A stretch of 64,000 bases of DNA, from positions 1-64,000 of the forward strand of contig NZ_JAGJEA010000007.1 of assembly GCF_018100805.1 (NCBI RefSeq), read 5' to 3'. Below, piece after piece: positions 26,392-37,200 of this stretch. A program made the translations under genes and the position numbers. This DNA is from Aquimarina sp. MMG016. Lineage in GTDB: Bacteria; Bacteroidota; Bacteroidia; Flavobacteriales; Flavobacteriaceae. The notes beneath the pieces are model-generated. The model did no database searches. It was not told the DNA's origin and saw only the letters and a list, made by a program, of their open reading frames with translations. The first letter of the stretch is position 1; the number at the start of each line of letters is the position of its first letter.

Positions 26392-27960
26392 ATGGATAAT
26401 AATATTATATTTTTGATTGTTGCAGCAGTGGGGGGGCTAGTGATAGGGTTTATCATAGCTAAGATTCTAGAGCGTAATAAAGCTTCAGAAATGATCAAGA
26501 ATGCTAAAAAAACTTCATCGAGTATCATTAGAGATGCTAAAAGTGAAGGAGAAACTATTAAGAAGGATAAAATACTTCAGGCTAAAGAAAAGTTTATTGA
26601 ACTTAAATCTGAGCACGAAAAAGTAATTTTATCTCGTGATAAGAAGATGGCAGAGGCTGAGAAAAGAACCCGAGATAAAGAATCGCAGGTTTCTAATGAG
26701 TTGTCTAAGAATAAAAAGCTGAATACAGAATTAGAAGAAAAAATTAAAGAGACTAACCATCGTCAGGAATATCTTGAAAAGAAGCAAACAGAACTTAAGA
26801 AATTACATAAAAGTCAAGTTCAGCAGTTGGAGGTAATTTCAGGTTTATCAGCAGAAGAAGCTAAAGAACAATTAGTAGAGTCTTTAAAAGAGCAGGCCAA
26901 AACTGATTCTATGGCGTTGATACAAGATACCATAGAAGAAGCTAAATTGACTGCTCAGCAAGAAGCTAAGAAAGTAATCATTAATACAATTCAGAGAATA
27001 GGAACTGAGGAAGCAGTAGAAAATTGTGTTTCAGTTTTTAATATTGAAAGCGATGATGTAAAGGGTCGAATAATTGGTAGAGAAGGAAGAAATATTAGAG
27101 CAATAGAGGCAGCTACTGGTGTTGAAATTATAGTCGACGATACTCCGGAGGCTATTATTTTATCTTGTTTTGATTCCGTTAGAAGAGAAGTTGCACGTTT
27201 GTCATTACATAAATTAGTTACAGATGGGCGAATTCACCCAGCTCGTATCGAAGAAATTGTAAAGAAAACCAGAAAACAAATTAATGAAGAAATCATAGAG
27301 GTTGGTAAACGTACTGTAATTGATTTAGGGATTCATGGATTGCATCCGGAATTGATTAAAACGGTTGGTAGGATGAAGTATCGTTCTTCTTATGGTCAGA
27401 ACTTGCTTCAGCACTCCAGAGAAGTCGCTAAATTATGTGGTGTAATGGCTTCAGAATTAGGGTTAAATCCAAAATTAGCTAAAAGAGCAGGGTTACTTCA
27501 TGATATCGGAAAAGTGCCAGATACTGAAACAGAAGTGCCACATGCTATCTTAGGAATGCAATGGGCAGAAAAATATGGTGAAAAGCCTGAAGTGTGTAAC
27601 GCTATTGGGGCTCACCATGATGAGGTAGAAATGACTTCTTTAATTTCTCCAATTGTTCAGGTGTGTGATGCTATTAGTGGTGCTAGACCAGGTGCACGTC
27701 GTCAGGTGTTAGATTCTTATATTCAAAGATTAAAAGACCTGGAAGATATTGCATTTGGATTTAATGGGGTTAAGAAAGCTTATGCCATACAGGCAGGAAG
27801 AGAACTCCGTGTTATTGTAGAAAGTGAAAAAGTAAACGATGATAGAGCTGCAAGTCTTTCTTTTGAAATTTCTCAAAAAATACAAACCGATATGACGTAT
27901 CCGGGTCAGGTAAAAGTCACTGTTATTAGAGAAACACGAGCTGTAAATATTGCTAAATAA
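26392..27960 (+). CDS. rny: Ribonuclease Y
   Basis: This 522-residue endoribonuclease starts mRNA decay at the membrane. It has an N-terminal transmembrane anchor (residues 4-24, [19 protein letters not shown]), a long coiled coil to about residue 200, a KH domain with [19 protein letters not shown] near residue 223, and an HD domain with His370-Asp371 in [11 protein letters not shown]. Length and order are those of the family. Upstream is the 6S RNA; a converging terminator follows. Confidence 0.93.
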   Translation: MDNNIIFLIVAAVGGLVIGFIIAKILERNKASEMIKNAKKTSSSIIRDAKSEGETIKKDKILQAKEKFIELKSEHEKVILSRDKKMAEAEKRTRDKESQVSNELSKNKKLNTELEEKIKETNHRQEYLEKKQTELKKLHKSQVQQLEVISGLSAEEAKEQLVESLKEQAKTDSMALIQDTIEEAKLTAQQEAKKVIINTIQRIGTEEAVENCVSVFNIESDDVKGRIIGREGRNIRAIEAATGVEIIVDDTPEAIILSCFDSVRREVARLSLHKLVTDGRIHPARIEEIVKKTRKQINEEIIEVGKRTVIDLGIHGLHPELIKTVGRMKYRSSYGQNLLQHSREVAKLCGVMASELGLNPKLAKRAGLLHDIGKVPDTETEVPHAILGMQWAEKYGEKPEVCNAIGAHHDEVEMTSLISPIVQVCDAISGARPGARRQVLDSYIQRLKDLEDIAFGFNGVKKAYAIQAGRELRVIVESEKVNDDRAASLSFEISQKIQTDMTYPGQVKVTVIRETRAVNIAK

Positions 27961-27983
27961 ATAGATGTTTATTAAAAATAATG

Positions 27984-28018
27984 AAAAGGGAGGATTTATT
28001 ATTCTTCCTTTTTTTTAT
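27984..28018. terminator. rny terminator
   Basis: An 11-pair stem (27984-27994 with 28002-28012, including G-T pairs) is followed by a run of T. It overlaps the last codons of the converging gene that ends at 27999. Confidence 0.6.
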
Positions 28019-28385
28019 GTCTTGATAATAAAAAATCTTTCCAGGTTAAGGCATCTTCTATTAATGTGAAATGTTTTAAATCTTTACCATAAAAAGAACT
28101 TTCTATTTCACACAATGATTTCTGTTTTTGGTTTTTTGATACGATAGCCATTCCTATAAGGTTTTTGATTTTAGTAGTTTCGTGGTATACAGTGGGGTTT
28201 ACCGAATAAGAGTTAATCCTGTGTGATATATAAATAAAATGTTTATCACCAAAGTGCTCCTCAACAAAATCTAGTAATATTTTATTGTGTTCTGGCATAA
28301 CTACGAAGCCTTCAGAAATTGTATTGATGAGGTAATCATCATGGATTTCAACTTTGGCAAAACCCAAGTCATAGTGTTTATTCAT
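27999..28385 (-). CDS. Unknown 125-residue family, paralogue C (possible STAS/SpoIIAA-like fold)
   Basis: This 128-residue soluble protein belongs with the next two upstream genes to one paralogous family. Shared marks are an early acidic strand (AKVEIHDDYLINTISEGFVV), HFIYISHRINSYSVNP near residues 52-67, an IxNLIGMAIV strand near residue 77, and a final EDALTWKDFLL helix. The alternation of strands and helices and the EDAL-W ending recall SpoIIAA-like/STAS proteins, but I see no phosphorylated Ser motif. The C-terminus is Lys-rich. Function unknown. Confidence 0.65.
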   Translation of the reverse strand: MNKHYDLGFAKVEIHDDYLINTISEGFVVMPEHNKILLDFVEEHFGDKHFIYISHRINSYSVNPTVYHETTKIKNLIGMAIVSKNQKQKSLCEIESSFYGKDLKHFTLIEDALTWKDFLLSRHKKKEE

Positions 28386-28510
28386 TTTTATATTTAATTA
28401 CTATATCTAAATACATCTATGGTTTTGAATATATAGAAAAAGTAAGATCTAAATTAGAAGATTATTAGAGGCGTTTTGTAAGCTTTTTGAACCCTATAAA
28501 AGAAGGTTTA

Positions 28511-28888
28511 TTAAACAGTATGTTTTTTTAGTACTTTATTTTTCCATGTTAAAGCATCTTCCATTGTATCAAAATGTTGTAATGCTTTATTTGTAAATAC
28601 TTTTTCGATTTTTGATTGCTTTTTTTGTCTATTGTTTGAGGATACAATTGCAAATCCTAATAAATTGGGGATCTTATTACTTTCAAAATATGTCATAGGG
28701 TCTATCGCATAAGAATTAATACGATGAGTAATATATACAAAGAATTTATTTTCGAAATGTTTTTGTGCTACAAAATTCAATTCTGAAATATGTTCAGGAA
28801 CGACCGTTATTCCTTCATTTATTATAACCACTATGTAATCTTCATATATTTCTGCAGTACAGTAATCAAAATTGTATGAGGTAATCAT
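28511..28888 (-). CDS. Unknown 125-residue family, paralogue B (possible STAS/SpoIIAA-like fold)
   Basis: This 125-residue paralogue of its two neighbours has the marks FFVYITHRINSYAIDP, KIPNLLGFAIVSSNNRQKK and MEDALTWKNKVL. The I-T-H-R-I-N-S-Y block is the most conserved element of the family. It is 125 bases from the downstream copy and 235 from the upstream copy, so each gene may have its own promoter. Function unknown. Confidence 0.65.
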   Translation of the reverse strand: MITSYNFDYCTAEIYEDYIVVIINEGITVVPEHISELNFVAQKHFENKFFVYITHRINSYAIDPMTYFESNKIPNLLGFAIVSSNNRQKKQSKIEKVFTNKALQHFDTMEDALTWKNKVLKKHTV

Positions 28889-29123
28889 TAAGTACTTTTT
28901 TACAATATATTATATAATTAAGGGGTTAGGTTTGTTTTTCTAATTTACAAATATTTAACATATAAAAAAAATGTTAAAAAAAGCTGTTTGTTTTGTTTAG
29001 ATGTATTTAATGTAATTGGGGTAATTAATTTGTTGATAATTAAGTATTACATTTATTTTCAGGAGTATTTTTTTTGTATTTATACTTGACTACTTAAATA
29101 CTAATGAATTGCGTGGTAATGAT

Positions 29124-29501
29124 TTAATAGGTGTATCTCTTAATGATTTCATTTTTCCATTCTAATGCTGATTTAAGTGTAGAAAAGAGTTTAAATTCTT
29201 TTTTGAAGAACGATTTTTCAAGCTGTATTTGAATTTCTTGAAGAGGGTTTTTGGATATGACAGCAACTCCAACGAGGTTTGGGATTTTTGCTATTTCATG
29301 ATGTACCGCAGGGTTTACCGAATACGAGTTTACTCTGTTTGAAATATAGAAAAACGGTTTGTCTTTATAATATTTTTCTACTGCGAGTGATAAAAGGTTC
29401 TTGTATTGAGGGATAACAGTTATTCCTTCAGACATAACTGTTAATACATAATCTTCGTGGATTTCGGCTTTGCAAAAACTTAGGTTAAAAGAGGTAATCA
29501 T
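29124..29501 (-). CDS. Unknown 125-residue family, paralogue A (possible STAS/SpoIIAA-like fold)
   Basis: This 125-residue protein is the first of three tandem paralogues. It has FFYISNRVNSYSVNP, KIPNLVGVAVISKNPLQE and LKSALEWKNEII at the places conserved in the others. It carries Asn where the other two have His in the Y-I-x-H/N-R block. A strong terminator separates it from the clpC gene upstream. Function unknown. Confidence 0.65.
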   Translation of the reverse strand: MITSFNLSFCKAEIHEDYVLTVMSEGITVIPQYKNLLSLAVEKYYKDKPFFYISNRVNSYSVNPAVHHEIAKIPNLVGVAVISKNPLQEIQIQLEKSFFKKEFKLFSTLKSALEWKNEIIKRYTY

Positions 29502-29591
29502 AAAGTATTATGTATGAATTAATAGATAATACTTGTATAATATACAAAACAATTGAGTCTTTTCTAATAGGTTTTCGAATTTTAACTAAAA

Positions 29592-29627
29592 AAGACCGCT
29601 ATCTTATAGATAGCGGTCTTTTTTTTA
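29592..29627. terminator. Terminator downstream of clpC
   Basis: A perfect 12-pair stem (29592-29603 with 29609-29620) has a five-base loop and A and T runs on either side, so it can work in both directions. It lies just after the clpC stop on the - strand. Confidence 0.8.
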
Positions 29628-29643
29628 TAATATGTGGTAAAAT

Positions 29644-32202
29644 TTAAGATTCTGTAGATTCTTCAGCTTTTTTGATATTGATAGTCAGTTCTTCGGCATC
29701 ATCATCTATATCCATGTAAATACTATCTCCTTCCTGAAGCTGTGCATTGATAATTTCTTCGGCTAAAGCATCTTCAATATATTTCTGAATAGCTCTTTTT
29801 AAAGGCCTAGCACCATATTGTTTGTCAAAACCTTTTTCGGTAATGTAATCTTTAGCTTTTTCGCTTAATGATAAATCGTATCCAAGACCTTTAATACGAC
29901 CATATAATTTATCTAATTCGATATCAATAATTTTATGGATATCTTCTCTTTCTAGAGCATTAAATACAACTACATCATCAACTCTATTCAAGAATTCCGG
30001 AGCAAAAGCTTTCTTTAGAGCGTTTTCTATAACACCTTTTGCGTAATCCTCTGCTTGAGTTTTTTTAGCAGATGTTCCGAATCCAACTCCTTGTCCAAAA
30101 TCTTTGAGTTTGCGAGCACCAATATTAGATGTCATAATTATGATTGCATTTCTGAAATCAATTTTACGACCTAGACTATCTGTTAAATATCCATCATCTA
30201 ATACCTGTAACATCATGTTAAACACATCTGGATGTGCTTTTTCAATTTCATCAAGTAGAATAACCGCATATGGTTTTCTTCTTACTTTTTCTGTAAGTTG
30301 ACCACCTTCTTCATATCCTACATATCCCGGAGGTGCACCAATTAATCTTGAAACCGCAAACTTTTCCATATATTCACTCATATCAATTCTGATAAGAGTA
30401 TCTTCACTGTCAAAAAGTTCTCTGGCCAGTACCTTAGCCAGCTGAGTTTTTCCAACACCAGTTTGTCCAAGAAATATAAATGACCCAATGGGTTTGTTAG
30501 GATCTTTTAATCCTGCTCTATTTCGTTGAATAGCTTTTACAACTTTACCAACAGCTTCATCCTGACCAATAACTTTACCTTTAATAAGGTTAGGTAATTC
30601 TGCTAGTTTATTACTTTCTGTTTGGGCAATACGATTAACAGGTATACCGGTCATCATTGAAACTACATCTGCTACATTTTCTTCGTCAACAATTTCTTTA
30701 TGAAGTTTGGACTCTTTTTCCCATTGTTCTTGAGCAACGCTTAATTCTTTTTCAAGATTTTTTTCATCATCTCTAAGCTTTGCTGCTTCTTCATACTTTT
30801 GTTTTTTAACTACACTATTCTTAAGTTCTCTTACTTCTTCTAGTTTTTTCTCTAGGTCTAGAATCTTTTTAGGAACATCAATGTTAGTAATATGAACTCT
30901 TGAGCCAGCTTCATCTAATGCATCTATAGCCTTGTCCGGTAAGAAGCGATCGGTCATGTATCTATTAGTTAATTTTACACAAGCCTTAATAGCCTCGTCA
31001 GTGTAACTTACATTATGATGCTCTTCATATTTTTCCTTAATGTTGTTAAGAATTTCTATAGTTTCCTCAATGTTTGTAGGTTCTACTATTACTTTCTGAA
31101 AACGTCTTTCTAAGGCTCCATCTTTTTCAATGTATTGTCTATATTCATCAAGCGTGGTGGCACCAATACATTGTATTTCTCCTCTTGCTAAAGCAGGTTT
31201 GAACATGTTAGAAGCATCTAAGCTTCCTGTTGCTCCACCAGCTCCTACAATAGTATGAATTTCATCAATGAAAAGAATAATGTCATCGTTTTTTTCTAGC
31301 TCATTCATGACGGCTTTCATCCGCTCTTCAAACTGTCCTCGGTATTTTGTCCCAGCAACCAAACTTGCTAGATCTAATGTTACAACACGCTTATCAAAAA
31401 GTATTCTAGATACTTTTCTTTTCACGATTCTTAGTGCAAGGCCTTCTGCTATAGCAGATTTACCGACTCCTGGTTCTCCTATTAGAAGAGGGTTGTTTTT
31501 CTTTCTTCTACTTAGAATCTGAGAAACACGTTCTATTTCTTTTGATCTACCTACAACAGGGTCAAGTTTCCCTTCTTCAGCCATTGCGGTAAGATCTCTT
31601 CCGAAATTATCTAAAACAGGAGTTTTAGATTTCTTATTTGCCTTACTTCCTCCTGTAGGAGAATTAAAAGGATTTTCCTTTGAAGCATCTCCGCTCAAAT
31701 CATCATCATCTTCAGAAAATGATTCGGCTTTTGGGCTTTCTATATATTCTTCTTCGTTAGCTATCATAAACTTAAATTGGTCCTTAACGTTATCGTAATC
31801 CACTTTTAATTTATTTAAAAGTTTAGTAGTTGGGTCGTTTTCGTTTCTTAAAATACATAATAATAAGTGAGCAGTATTTATAGAAGAGCTTTGAAACAAT
31901 TTTGCTTCCAGAAATGTAGTTTTCAGGGCTCTTTCTGCTTGCCTAGTTAAATGTAAGTTCTTTTTTTCGTTAGAAGCAATTGCAACATTAGGGTTTGCGG
32001 GGCTAAGAATTTCAACTTTTCTTCTTAAGTTCGTTAGATCTATATCTAAGGCATCAAGGATACTAATTGCTTTTCCACTTCCATCTCGCAATAAACCAAG
32101 CATAAGATGCTCCGTACCGATAAAGTCATGACCTAATCTGAGAGCTTCTTCTTTACTGTAGGCAATTACATCTTTTACTCTTGGTGAAAAATTATCATCC
32201 AT
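29644..32202 (-). CDS. clpC: ATP-dependent Clp protease ATP-binding subunit ClpC
   Basis: This 852-residue AAA+ unfoldase has two N-terminal Clp repeats (residues 5-70 and 80-145), a flexible acidic linker, D1 with Walker A GEPGVGKS at 242-249 and Walker [15 protein letters not shown], a UVR-type coiled middle segment ([20 protein letters not shown]), and D2 with [12 protein letters not shown] and [12 protein letters not shown]. The UVR segment and short middle domain identify ClpC, not ClpB. It unfolds proteins for ClpP in the cytoplasm. It is divergent from gyrA with a 377-base gap. Confidence 0.92.
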   Translation of the reverse strand: MDDNFSPRVKDVIAYSKEEALRLGHDFIGTEHLMLGLLRDGSGKAISILDALDIDLTNLRRKVEILSPANPNVAIASNEKKNLHLTRQAERALKTTFLEAKLFQSSSINTAHLLLCILRNENDPTTKLLNKLKVDYDNVKDQFKFMIANEEEYIESPKAESFSEDDDDLSGDASKENPFNSPTGGSKANKKSKTPVLDNFGRDLTAMAEEGKLDPVVGRSKEIERVSQILSRRKKNNPLLIGEPGVGKSAIAEGLALRIVKRKVSRILFDKRVVTLDLASLVAGTKYRGQFEERMKAVMNELEKNDDIILFIDEIHTIVGAGGATGSLDASNMFKPALARGEIQCIGATTLDEYRQYIEKDGALERRFQKVIVEPTNIEETIEILNNIKEKYEEHHNVSYTDEAIKACVKLTNRYMTDRFLPDKAIDALDEAGSRVHITNIDVPKKILDLEKKLEEVRELKNSVVKKQKYEEAAKLRDDEKNLEKELSVAQEQWEKESKLHKEIVDEENVADVVSMMTGIPVNRIAQTESNKLAELPNLIKGKVIGQDEAVGKVVKAIQRNRAGLKDPNKPIGSFIFLGQTGVGKTQLAKVLARELFDSEDTLIRIDMSEYMEKFAVSRLIGAPPGYVGYEEGGQLTEKVRRKPYAVILLDEIEKAHPDVFNMMLQVLDDGYLTDSLGRKIDFRNAIIIMTSNIGARKLKDFGQGVGFGTSAKKTQAEDYAKGVIENALKKAFAPEFLNRVDDVVVFNALEREDIHKIIDIELDKLYGRIKGLGYDLSLSEKAKDYITEKGFDKQYGARPLKRAIQKYIEDALAEEIINAQLQEGDSIYMDIDDDAEELTINIKKAEESTES

Positions 32203-32579
32203 AAATTAGCTTCTTTCTTTTTCTTTTTAACTAAAATAGTAATTTTTGAAATTACATTTGCAAAAACTATTCCTTTTAACCATCATTAACAATAAAATAA
32301 GGTGTTTAACCCTTTTTGTCATACTTCGAACATTATATCTGACATAATTTTTGTATCATAAGGTTGTAGAGGAGATTTAAGAATACAATTGTTTTCCGAG
32401 TAAATAGACAAAAAAAGGTTTAATAATCAAAATGGAAGTCAGCAGACTTATTAACTATATCACCGCCTTAAGTTGTTAATAAATTACGTATATTACAATA
32501 GTATTTGGTTGTTAAAACCGTCTTAATTTACGTAAATTAGCGCGTTTATTAAATCAAATTTTGAATTAAATAATTGTTT
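32203..32579. other. Divergent clpC-gyrA intergenic region with palindromes
   Basis: This 377-base AT-rich gap has no open frame I would support. It contains a perfect 16-base palindrome TAATTTACGTAAATTA at 32524-32539, and a degenerate relative centred at 32487/32488 (AAATTACGTATATT). The two centres are 44 bases apart, about four helical turns, on the gyrA side. They are candidate operator sites for gyrA or for both genes. I find no exact TAnnTTTG box. Confidence 0.45.
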
Positions 32580-35126
32580 ATGGCTGAAGGAGAAAAGCTA
32601 ATACCTATTAATATAGAAGATGAGATGAAGTCTGCGTACATCGATTATTCGATGTCAGTCATTGTGTCACGTGCCTTACCGGATGTAAGAGATGGTCTTA
32701 AGCCAGTACACAGACGTGTTCTATATGGTATGTATGAGTTAGGCGTAAGAGCTAGTAGTGCTCATAAAAAGTCTGCAAGAATTGTTGGGGAAGTTCTTGG
32801 TAAATATCACCCTCATGGTGATACTTCTGTATATGATACCATGGTGCGTATGGCTCAGGAATGGAGTCTTCGTTACATGTTGGTAGATGGTCAAGGTAAC
32901 TTTGGGTCTGTAGATGGAGATAGCCCTGCAGCAATGCGTTATACAGAGGCTAGAATGCGTAAAATATCTGAGGATATGTTAGCTGATATCGATAAAGATA
33001 CTGTTGATCATACCCTTAATTTTGATGATACATTACAGGAACCTACTGTCTTGCCTACTAGAGTACCTGGGTTATTGATCAATGGTGCTTCTGGTATTGC
33101 AGTTGGTATGGCGACTAATATGCCTCCTCATAATCTTAGTGAAGTAGTAGATGGTACTATAGCTTACATTAATGATAATGATATTGAAATAGATGGTTTG
33201 ATGGAGCATATTAAAGCTCCTGATTTCCCTACAGGTGGTATTATTTATGGTTATGATGGTGTAAGGGAAGCTTTCAAAACCGGACGTGGTAGAATTGTGA
33301 TGCGCGGTAAGGCTTCTTTTGAAGAAGTTAATGGTAGAGAGTGTATAATTGTTACGGAAATTCCTTATCAGGTGAATAAAGCAGATATGATTAAAAAGAC
33401 TGCTGACCTGGTTAATGATAAAAAGATTGATGGTATTTCTACTATTAGAGATGAGTCTGATAGAAAAGGGATGCGTATTGTTTATGTTCTAAAAAGGGAT
33501 GCAATCCCAAATATAGTTCTTAATCTTCTTTATAAGTATACTGCACTTCAATCTTCTTTTAGTGTTAATAATATTGCGCTTGTTAACGGAAGACCACAAT
33601 TACTTAATGTAAAAGAGATGATCCATTATTTTGTGGAGCATAGACATGAAGTAGTTGTTAGACGTACTAAATTTGAACTTAAAAAAGCAGAAGAAAGAGC
33701 ACACATTCTAGAAGGGCTAATCATTGCTTCTGATAATATAGATGAAGTTATTGCACTGATACGGGCATCTGCTAATGCTGATGAAGCACGTCAGAAATTA
33801 ATAGAACGTTTCAAGCTTAGTGAAATTCAGGCAAAAGCAATCGTAGAGATGCGTTTGCGTCAGCTAACGGGCTTAGAGCAGGATAAATTACGTGCCGAGT
33901 ATGAAGAATTGATGAAAACCATAGAAGATTTAAAAGACATTCTTGATAAAAAAGAGCGTCGTATGGATATCATCAAAGAAGAGCTTATTGAGGTTAAAGA
34001 GAAGTATGGTGATGCACGTCGTTCTCAGATAGAGTATGCTGGTGGAGATCTAAGTATAGAGGATATGATCCCTAATGAAAAAGTAGTAATTACTATTTCT
34101 CACGCTGGCTATATAAAAAGAACTCCTCTTAATGAATACAAGAAACAAAATAGAGGAGGAGTAGGGCAGAAAGCTAGTACCACACGTAATGAAGACTTTT
34201 TGGAGCATTTATTTGTAGGTACCAACCACCAATATATGTTATTCTTTACCCAAAAAGGAAAATGTTTCTGGATGAGAGTTTATGAAATTCCTGAAGGTAG
34301 CAAGTCTTCAAAAGGTAGAGCGATACAAAATCTTATCAATATAGAGAATGATGATAAGGTAAAAGCATTTATCTGTACTCAGGATCTAAAGGATGAAGAA
34401 TATATAAATGATCATTATGTCATTATGGCAACCAAAAAGGGTCAGGTCAAAAAGACTTCTTTGGAGCAGTATTCTAGACCTAGAACCAATGGTATTAATG
34501 CAATTACTATCAAAGATGGTGATGAATTGCTCGAAGCTAAATTAACCGACGGAAAGAGTCAGGTTATGTTGGCAGTTAAATCTGGTAAGGCAATTCGTTT
34601 CGAAGAAGAAAAAACAAGACCAATGGGTCGGGGGGCATCTGGTGTTAGAGGTATCCGCTTAGCAGATGATAATGACGAAGTTATTGGTATGGTTGCTGTA
34701 AATGATATGGAAAGTAATATCTTAGTGGTTTCGGAGAATGGTTTTGGAAAACGTTCTAAACTAGAAGATTATAGAATTACTAATCGAGGAGGTAAAGGTG
34801 TAAAAACCATTTCAGTTACTAGTAAAACTGGAAACCTTGTTGCCATTAAAAATGTAACTGATGCTGATGATCTAATGATTATTAATAAATCTGGTGTGGC
34901 AATTAGATTGTCAGTAGAGGACTTAAGAGTTATGGGGCGTGCAACACAAGGTGTACGACTTATTAATCTTAAAGGAAAAGACGCTATTGCGGCAGTTGCC
35001 AAAGTAATGCATGATGAAGATGATGTAGAAGGCGATCTGGAAAATGAAGAAAACATGAATGATTCTGTGACAGACGCTGACAATGCGTCAGATGGCACGG
35101 TTGTTGATAAAGACACGAATGAATAA
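32580..35126 (+). CDS. gyrA: DNA gyrase subunit A
   Basis: From the ATG at 32580 the product has 848 residues. A TTG two codons earlier is in frame, but the ATG gives the usual [10 protein letters not shown] start. The breakage-reunion domain has the active tyrosine Tyr121 in [10 protein letters not shown] and the quinolone-region sequence [10 protein letters not shown]. The C-terminal half has the DNA-wrapping blades and a gyrase box-like QNRGGVGQ. The tail is highly acidic. With GyrB it introduces negative supercoils. The TPR gene starts 22 bases later and is probably co-transcribed. Confidence 0.95.
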   Translation: MAEGEKLIPINIEDEMKSAYIDYSMSVIVSRALPDVRDGLKPVHRRVLYGMYELGVRASSAHKKSARIVGEVLGKYHPHGDTSVYDTMVRMAQEWSLRYMLVDGQGNFGSVDGDSPAAMRYTEARMRKISEDMLADIDKDTVDHTLNFDDTLQEPTVLPTRVPGLLINGASGIAVGMATNMPPHNLSEVVDGTIAYINDNDIEIDGLMEHIKAPDFPTGGIIYGYDGVREAFKTGRGRIVMRGKASFEEVNGRECIIVTEIPYQVNKADMIKKTADLVNDKKIDGISTIRDESDRKGMRIVYVLKRDAIPNIVLNLLYKYTALQSSFSVNNIALVNGRPQLLNVKEMIHYFVEHRHEVVVRRTKFELKKAEERAHILEGLIIASDNIDEVIALIRASANADEARQKLIERFKLSEIQAKAIVEMRLRQLTGLEQDKLRAEYEELMKTIEDLKDILDKKERRMDIIKEELIEVKEKYGDARRSQIEYAGGDLSIEDMIPNEKVVITISHAGYIKRTPLNEYKKQNRGGVGQKASTTRNEDFLEHLFVGTNHQYMLFFTQKGKCFWMRVYEIPEGSKSSKGRAIQNLINIENDDKVKAFICTQDLKDEEYINDHYVIMATKKGQVKKTSLEQYSRPRTNGINAITIKDGDELLEAKLTDGKSQVMLAVKSGKAIRFEEEKTRPMGRGASGVRGIRLADDNDEVIGMVAVNDMESNILVVSENGFGKRSKLEDYRITNRGGKGVKTISVTSKTGNLVAIKNVTDADDLMIINKSGVAIRLSVEDLRVMGRATQGVRLINLKGKDAIAAVAKVMHDEDDVEGDLENEENMNDSVTDADNASDGTVVDKDTNE

Positions 35127-35148
35127 ATTAAATCCCATAAATACTCAA

Positions 35149-36438
35149 ATGATGAAGACTAAAATGATCATAGCATTATTCCTTGCGGTTAGTGCTATCG
35201 GATTTTCTCAAGATGCTCAAAAAGATGCTAAGAAGGCATTAAAAGCTGCCTCTAAGGCTTTAAAATCAGGTGATCTTGCTGTTGCAGGAGATGCTTTAAA
35301 AGCTGCAGAAGGACAATTAGAAGCATCTGATAAAAAGATGAAAGCGCAATATTATTACCTGAAAGGACAAGTGGTGTCAGCTTCTTCTGATAAGTCTCTA
35401 GAAAAACTAGAAGTTGCAGCTACTTCTTATGCAAAAGCAATAGAAATTGGCGGTGGAAGTTCTAAATATACTCCGGATGCTACTCAAAAACTACAAGTAC
35501 TTCGTCAGTCTCTTGTAGAAAATGCAATAGCTGATCAAAATGCTCAGAATTATAAAGGAGCTTCTGAAAAATTATATTTAGGTTACAAAACTAACAAACA
35601 GGATACTGTATATCTTTATTATGCAGCAGGTAATGCTGTAAATGGTAAGGATTATGATACTGCACTTAAGTATTATAATGAATTAATGGATATTAACTTT
35701 ACTGGTGTCGAGGAGCAATATTTTGCTACTAACAAAGAAAATGGAGAAGTTGAGAAATTTGATTCAAAGCAGTTAAGAGACCTTTCCATTAAGGCAAAAA
35801 CTCATATCAAACCCGAAACTAAAAATTCTGAATCTAAAAAAGCGGAAGTGGCAAAAAATATTGCCTTGATCTATATTACCCAAGGTAAGGATGAAGAAGC
35901 GATGAAAGCTATGGAAGCTGCTAAGAAAGAAAATCCTAATGATTCTTCTTTATTGCAATCAGAAGCAGATATGTTCTACAAACTTGGCAATATTGCTAAG
36001 TATAAAGAAATTATGGAACAGATTGTTGCTAACGATCCTGAAAACCCAGATTTATTATATAATTTAGGTGTAAGTGCATCACGTCTTGGAGATAATGATC
36101 AAGCTATTGGTTATTACAAAAAAGCTTTAGAGCTTAAGCCGGACTATGCATCTGCACAAATCAATATAGCTGCTATTATTCTAAGTGGTGAAACTGCACT
36201 TAACGAAGAAATGAATAGCCTAGGTACGTCAAATGCTGATTATAAGAGATTTGATGAGTTGAAAAAACAAAAGCAGGAATTGTATAAACAAGCTGTTCCT
36301 TATCTAGAAGGAGCGTTAAAAACTACTCCGGATAATGTAGAGGCAGTTCGTACACTAATGCAGATTTTTTATCAGTTAGATGACCCTAAAGCTGATGAAA
36401 TGAAAAGTAAACTAAAAGCTTTAGAAGGAGGTAACTAA
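35149..36438 (+). CDS. Exported tetratricopeptide repeat protein
   Basis: From the ATG at 35149 the product has 429 residues. The open frame begins earlier inside gyrA, but this start gives a good signal peptide (KMIIALFLAVSAIGFSQ). The mature protein is a series of TPR-like helical pairs, clearest at residues about 290-345 (PDLLYNLGVSASRLGDNDQ, YYKKALELKPDYASAQ). It probably acts as a periplasmic scaffold. It follows gyrA in an arrangement I associate with Flavobacteriia. No enzyme motif is present. Confidence 0.82.
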   Translation: MMKTKMIIALFLAVSAIGFSQDAQKDAKKALKAASKALKSGDLAVAGDALKAAEGQLEASDKKMKAQYYYLKGQVVSASSDKSLEKLEVAATSYAKAIEIGGGSSKYTPDATQKLQVLRQSLVENAIADQNAQNYKGASEKLYLGYKTNKQDTVYLYYAAGNAVNGKDYDTALKYYNELMDINFTGVEEQYFATNKENGEVEKFDSKQLRDLSIKAKTHIKPETKNSESKKAEVAKNIALIYITQGKDEEAMKAMEAAKKENPNDSSLLQSEADMFYKLGNIAKYKEIMEQIVANDPENPDLLYNLGVSASRLGDNDQAIGYYKKALELKPDYASAQINIAAIILSGETALNEEMNSLGTSNADYKRFDELKKQKQELYKQAVPYLEGALKTTPDNVEAVRTLMQIFYQLDDPKADEMKSKLKALEGGN

Positions 36439-36463
36439 AGACCTTTCCTAATAAATATATAAG

Positions 36464-36497
36464 AAAACCGGAAACATCTATTGTTTCCGGTTTTTTA
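36464..36497 (+). terminator. Terminator of the gyrA-TPR unit
   Basis: A perfect 13-pair stem (36464-36476 with 36482-36494) has a five-base loop and ends in a T-run. Confidence 0.82.
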
Positions 36498-36513
36498 TTG
36501 TTTTGTGATGAAT

Positions 36514-36921
36514 TTAAAAAGCTAATTCTCTTTGTAGCAGTTGTATGTTACTTTGAAGTCTCTCCTTAACAATATTCATCATTCTTTTGTTTAGATCAGA
36601 AGAATTTATGATATAAATCGAATATTCTTCTACGGTAAATTGACCAATGATCATTCCTTTTAAGCTATTTCTAAACTTCATATCTTTTTGGATAGCATTC
36701 TCAATAAAAAACATTTGTTTTTCCAGAGTAAGGTCGTAAAAAGTGTTTTTTCTTTTTTTGATGTAATTTCTAAACACTTCAATTAGTAAATCATTTTGTA
36801 ATTTCACAATTGGCCTGATGGTTTTATTCTGAAACTGTTCATCAGAAGACATGTTTTCAGAAACCCGGGCACTTAAAATCTGTGGACGTAATGCCAATAA
36901 ACTTGATTCCCTGTTTTCCAT
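36514..36921 (-). CDS. Conserved flavobacterial protein, sometimes labelled glyoxalase
   Basis: This 135-residue helical, basic protein has no signal peptide. Conserved-looking blocks are NKTIRPIVKLQNDLLIEVFRN near residues 33-53 (partly quoted family memory), IENAIQKDMKFRNSLKGMI near residues 72-90, and NSSDLNKRMMNIV near residue 105. Database entries for similar proteins sometimes say glyoxalase, but I see none of the paired beta-alpha-beta metal motifs of that family, so I do not support it. It is transcribed alone and faces the gyrA terminator. Confidence 0.6.
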   Translation of the reverse strand: MENRESSLLALRPQILSARVSENMSSDEQFQNKTIRPIVKLQNDLLIEVFRNYIKKRKNTFYDLTLEKQMFFIENAIQKDMKFRNSLKGMIIGQFTVEEYSIYIINSSDLNKRMMNIVKERLQSNIQLLQRELAF

Positions 36922-37200
36922 AATAAAGAGTGTTTACTAAAATTACTTAATTGTTTGATCCAAAATTTATAACCTCCATATAGTTTTTAACTATTTATGA
37001 ACAAGAAAGTTCATTGTGTCTATGTATATATTTCATTCTATTTTATCTAAAGTACTATTCTTTTGTTATTATATTATTAAGGTAAGTATATATCATATTA
37101 TTAAGATAAAGGAGATTTGTAATCTTTACTGATGGATTATAGCCTGGTCTTCGTTTTGTTTACCTTATAATATATTATATTTATGTAAACATTATCGTAT

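Noticed and set aside
36514..36921. Glyoxalase annotation
   Set aside because: No metal-binding motif or beta-alpha-beta-beta-beta repeat of the glyoxalase fold can be seen in this helical 135-residue protein.
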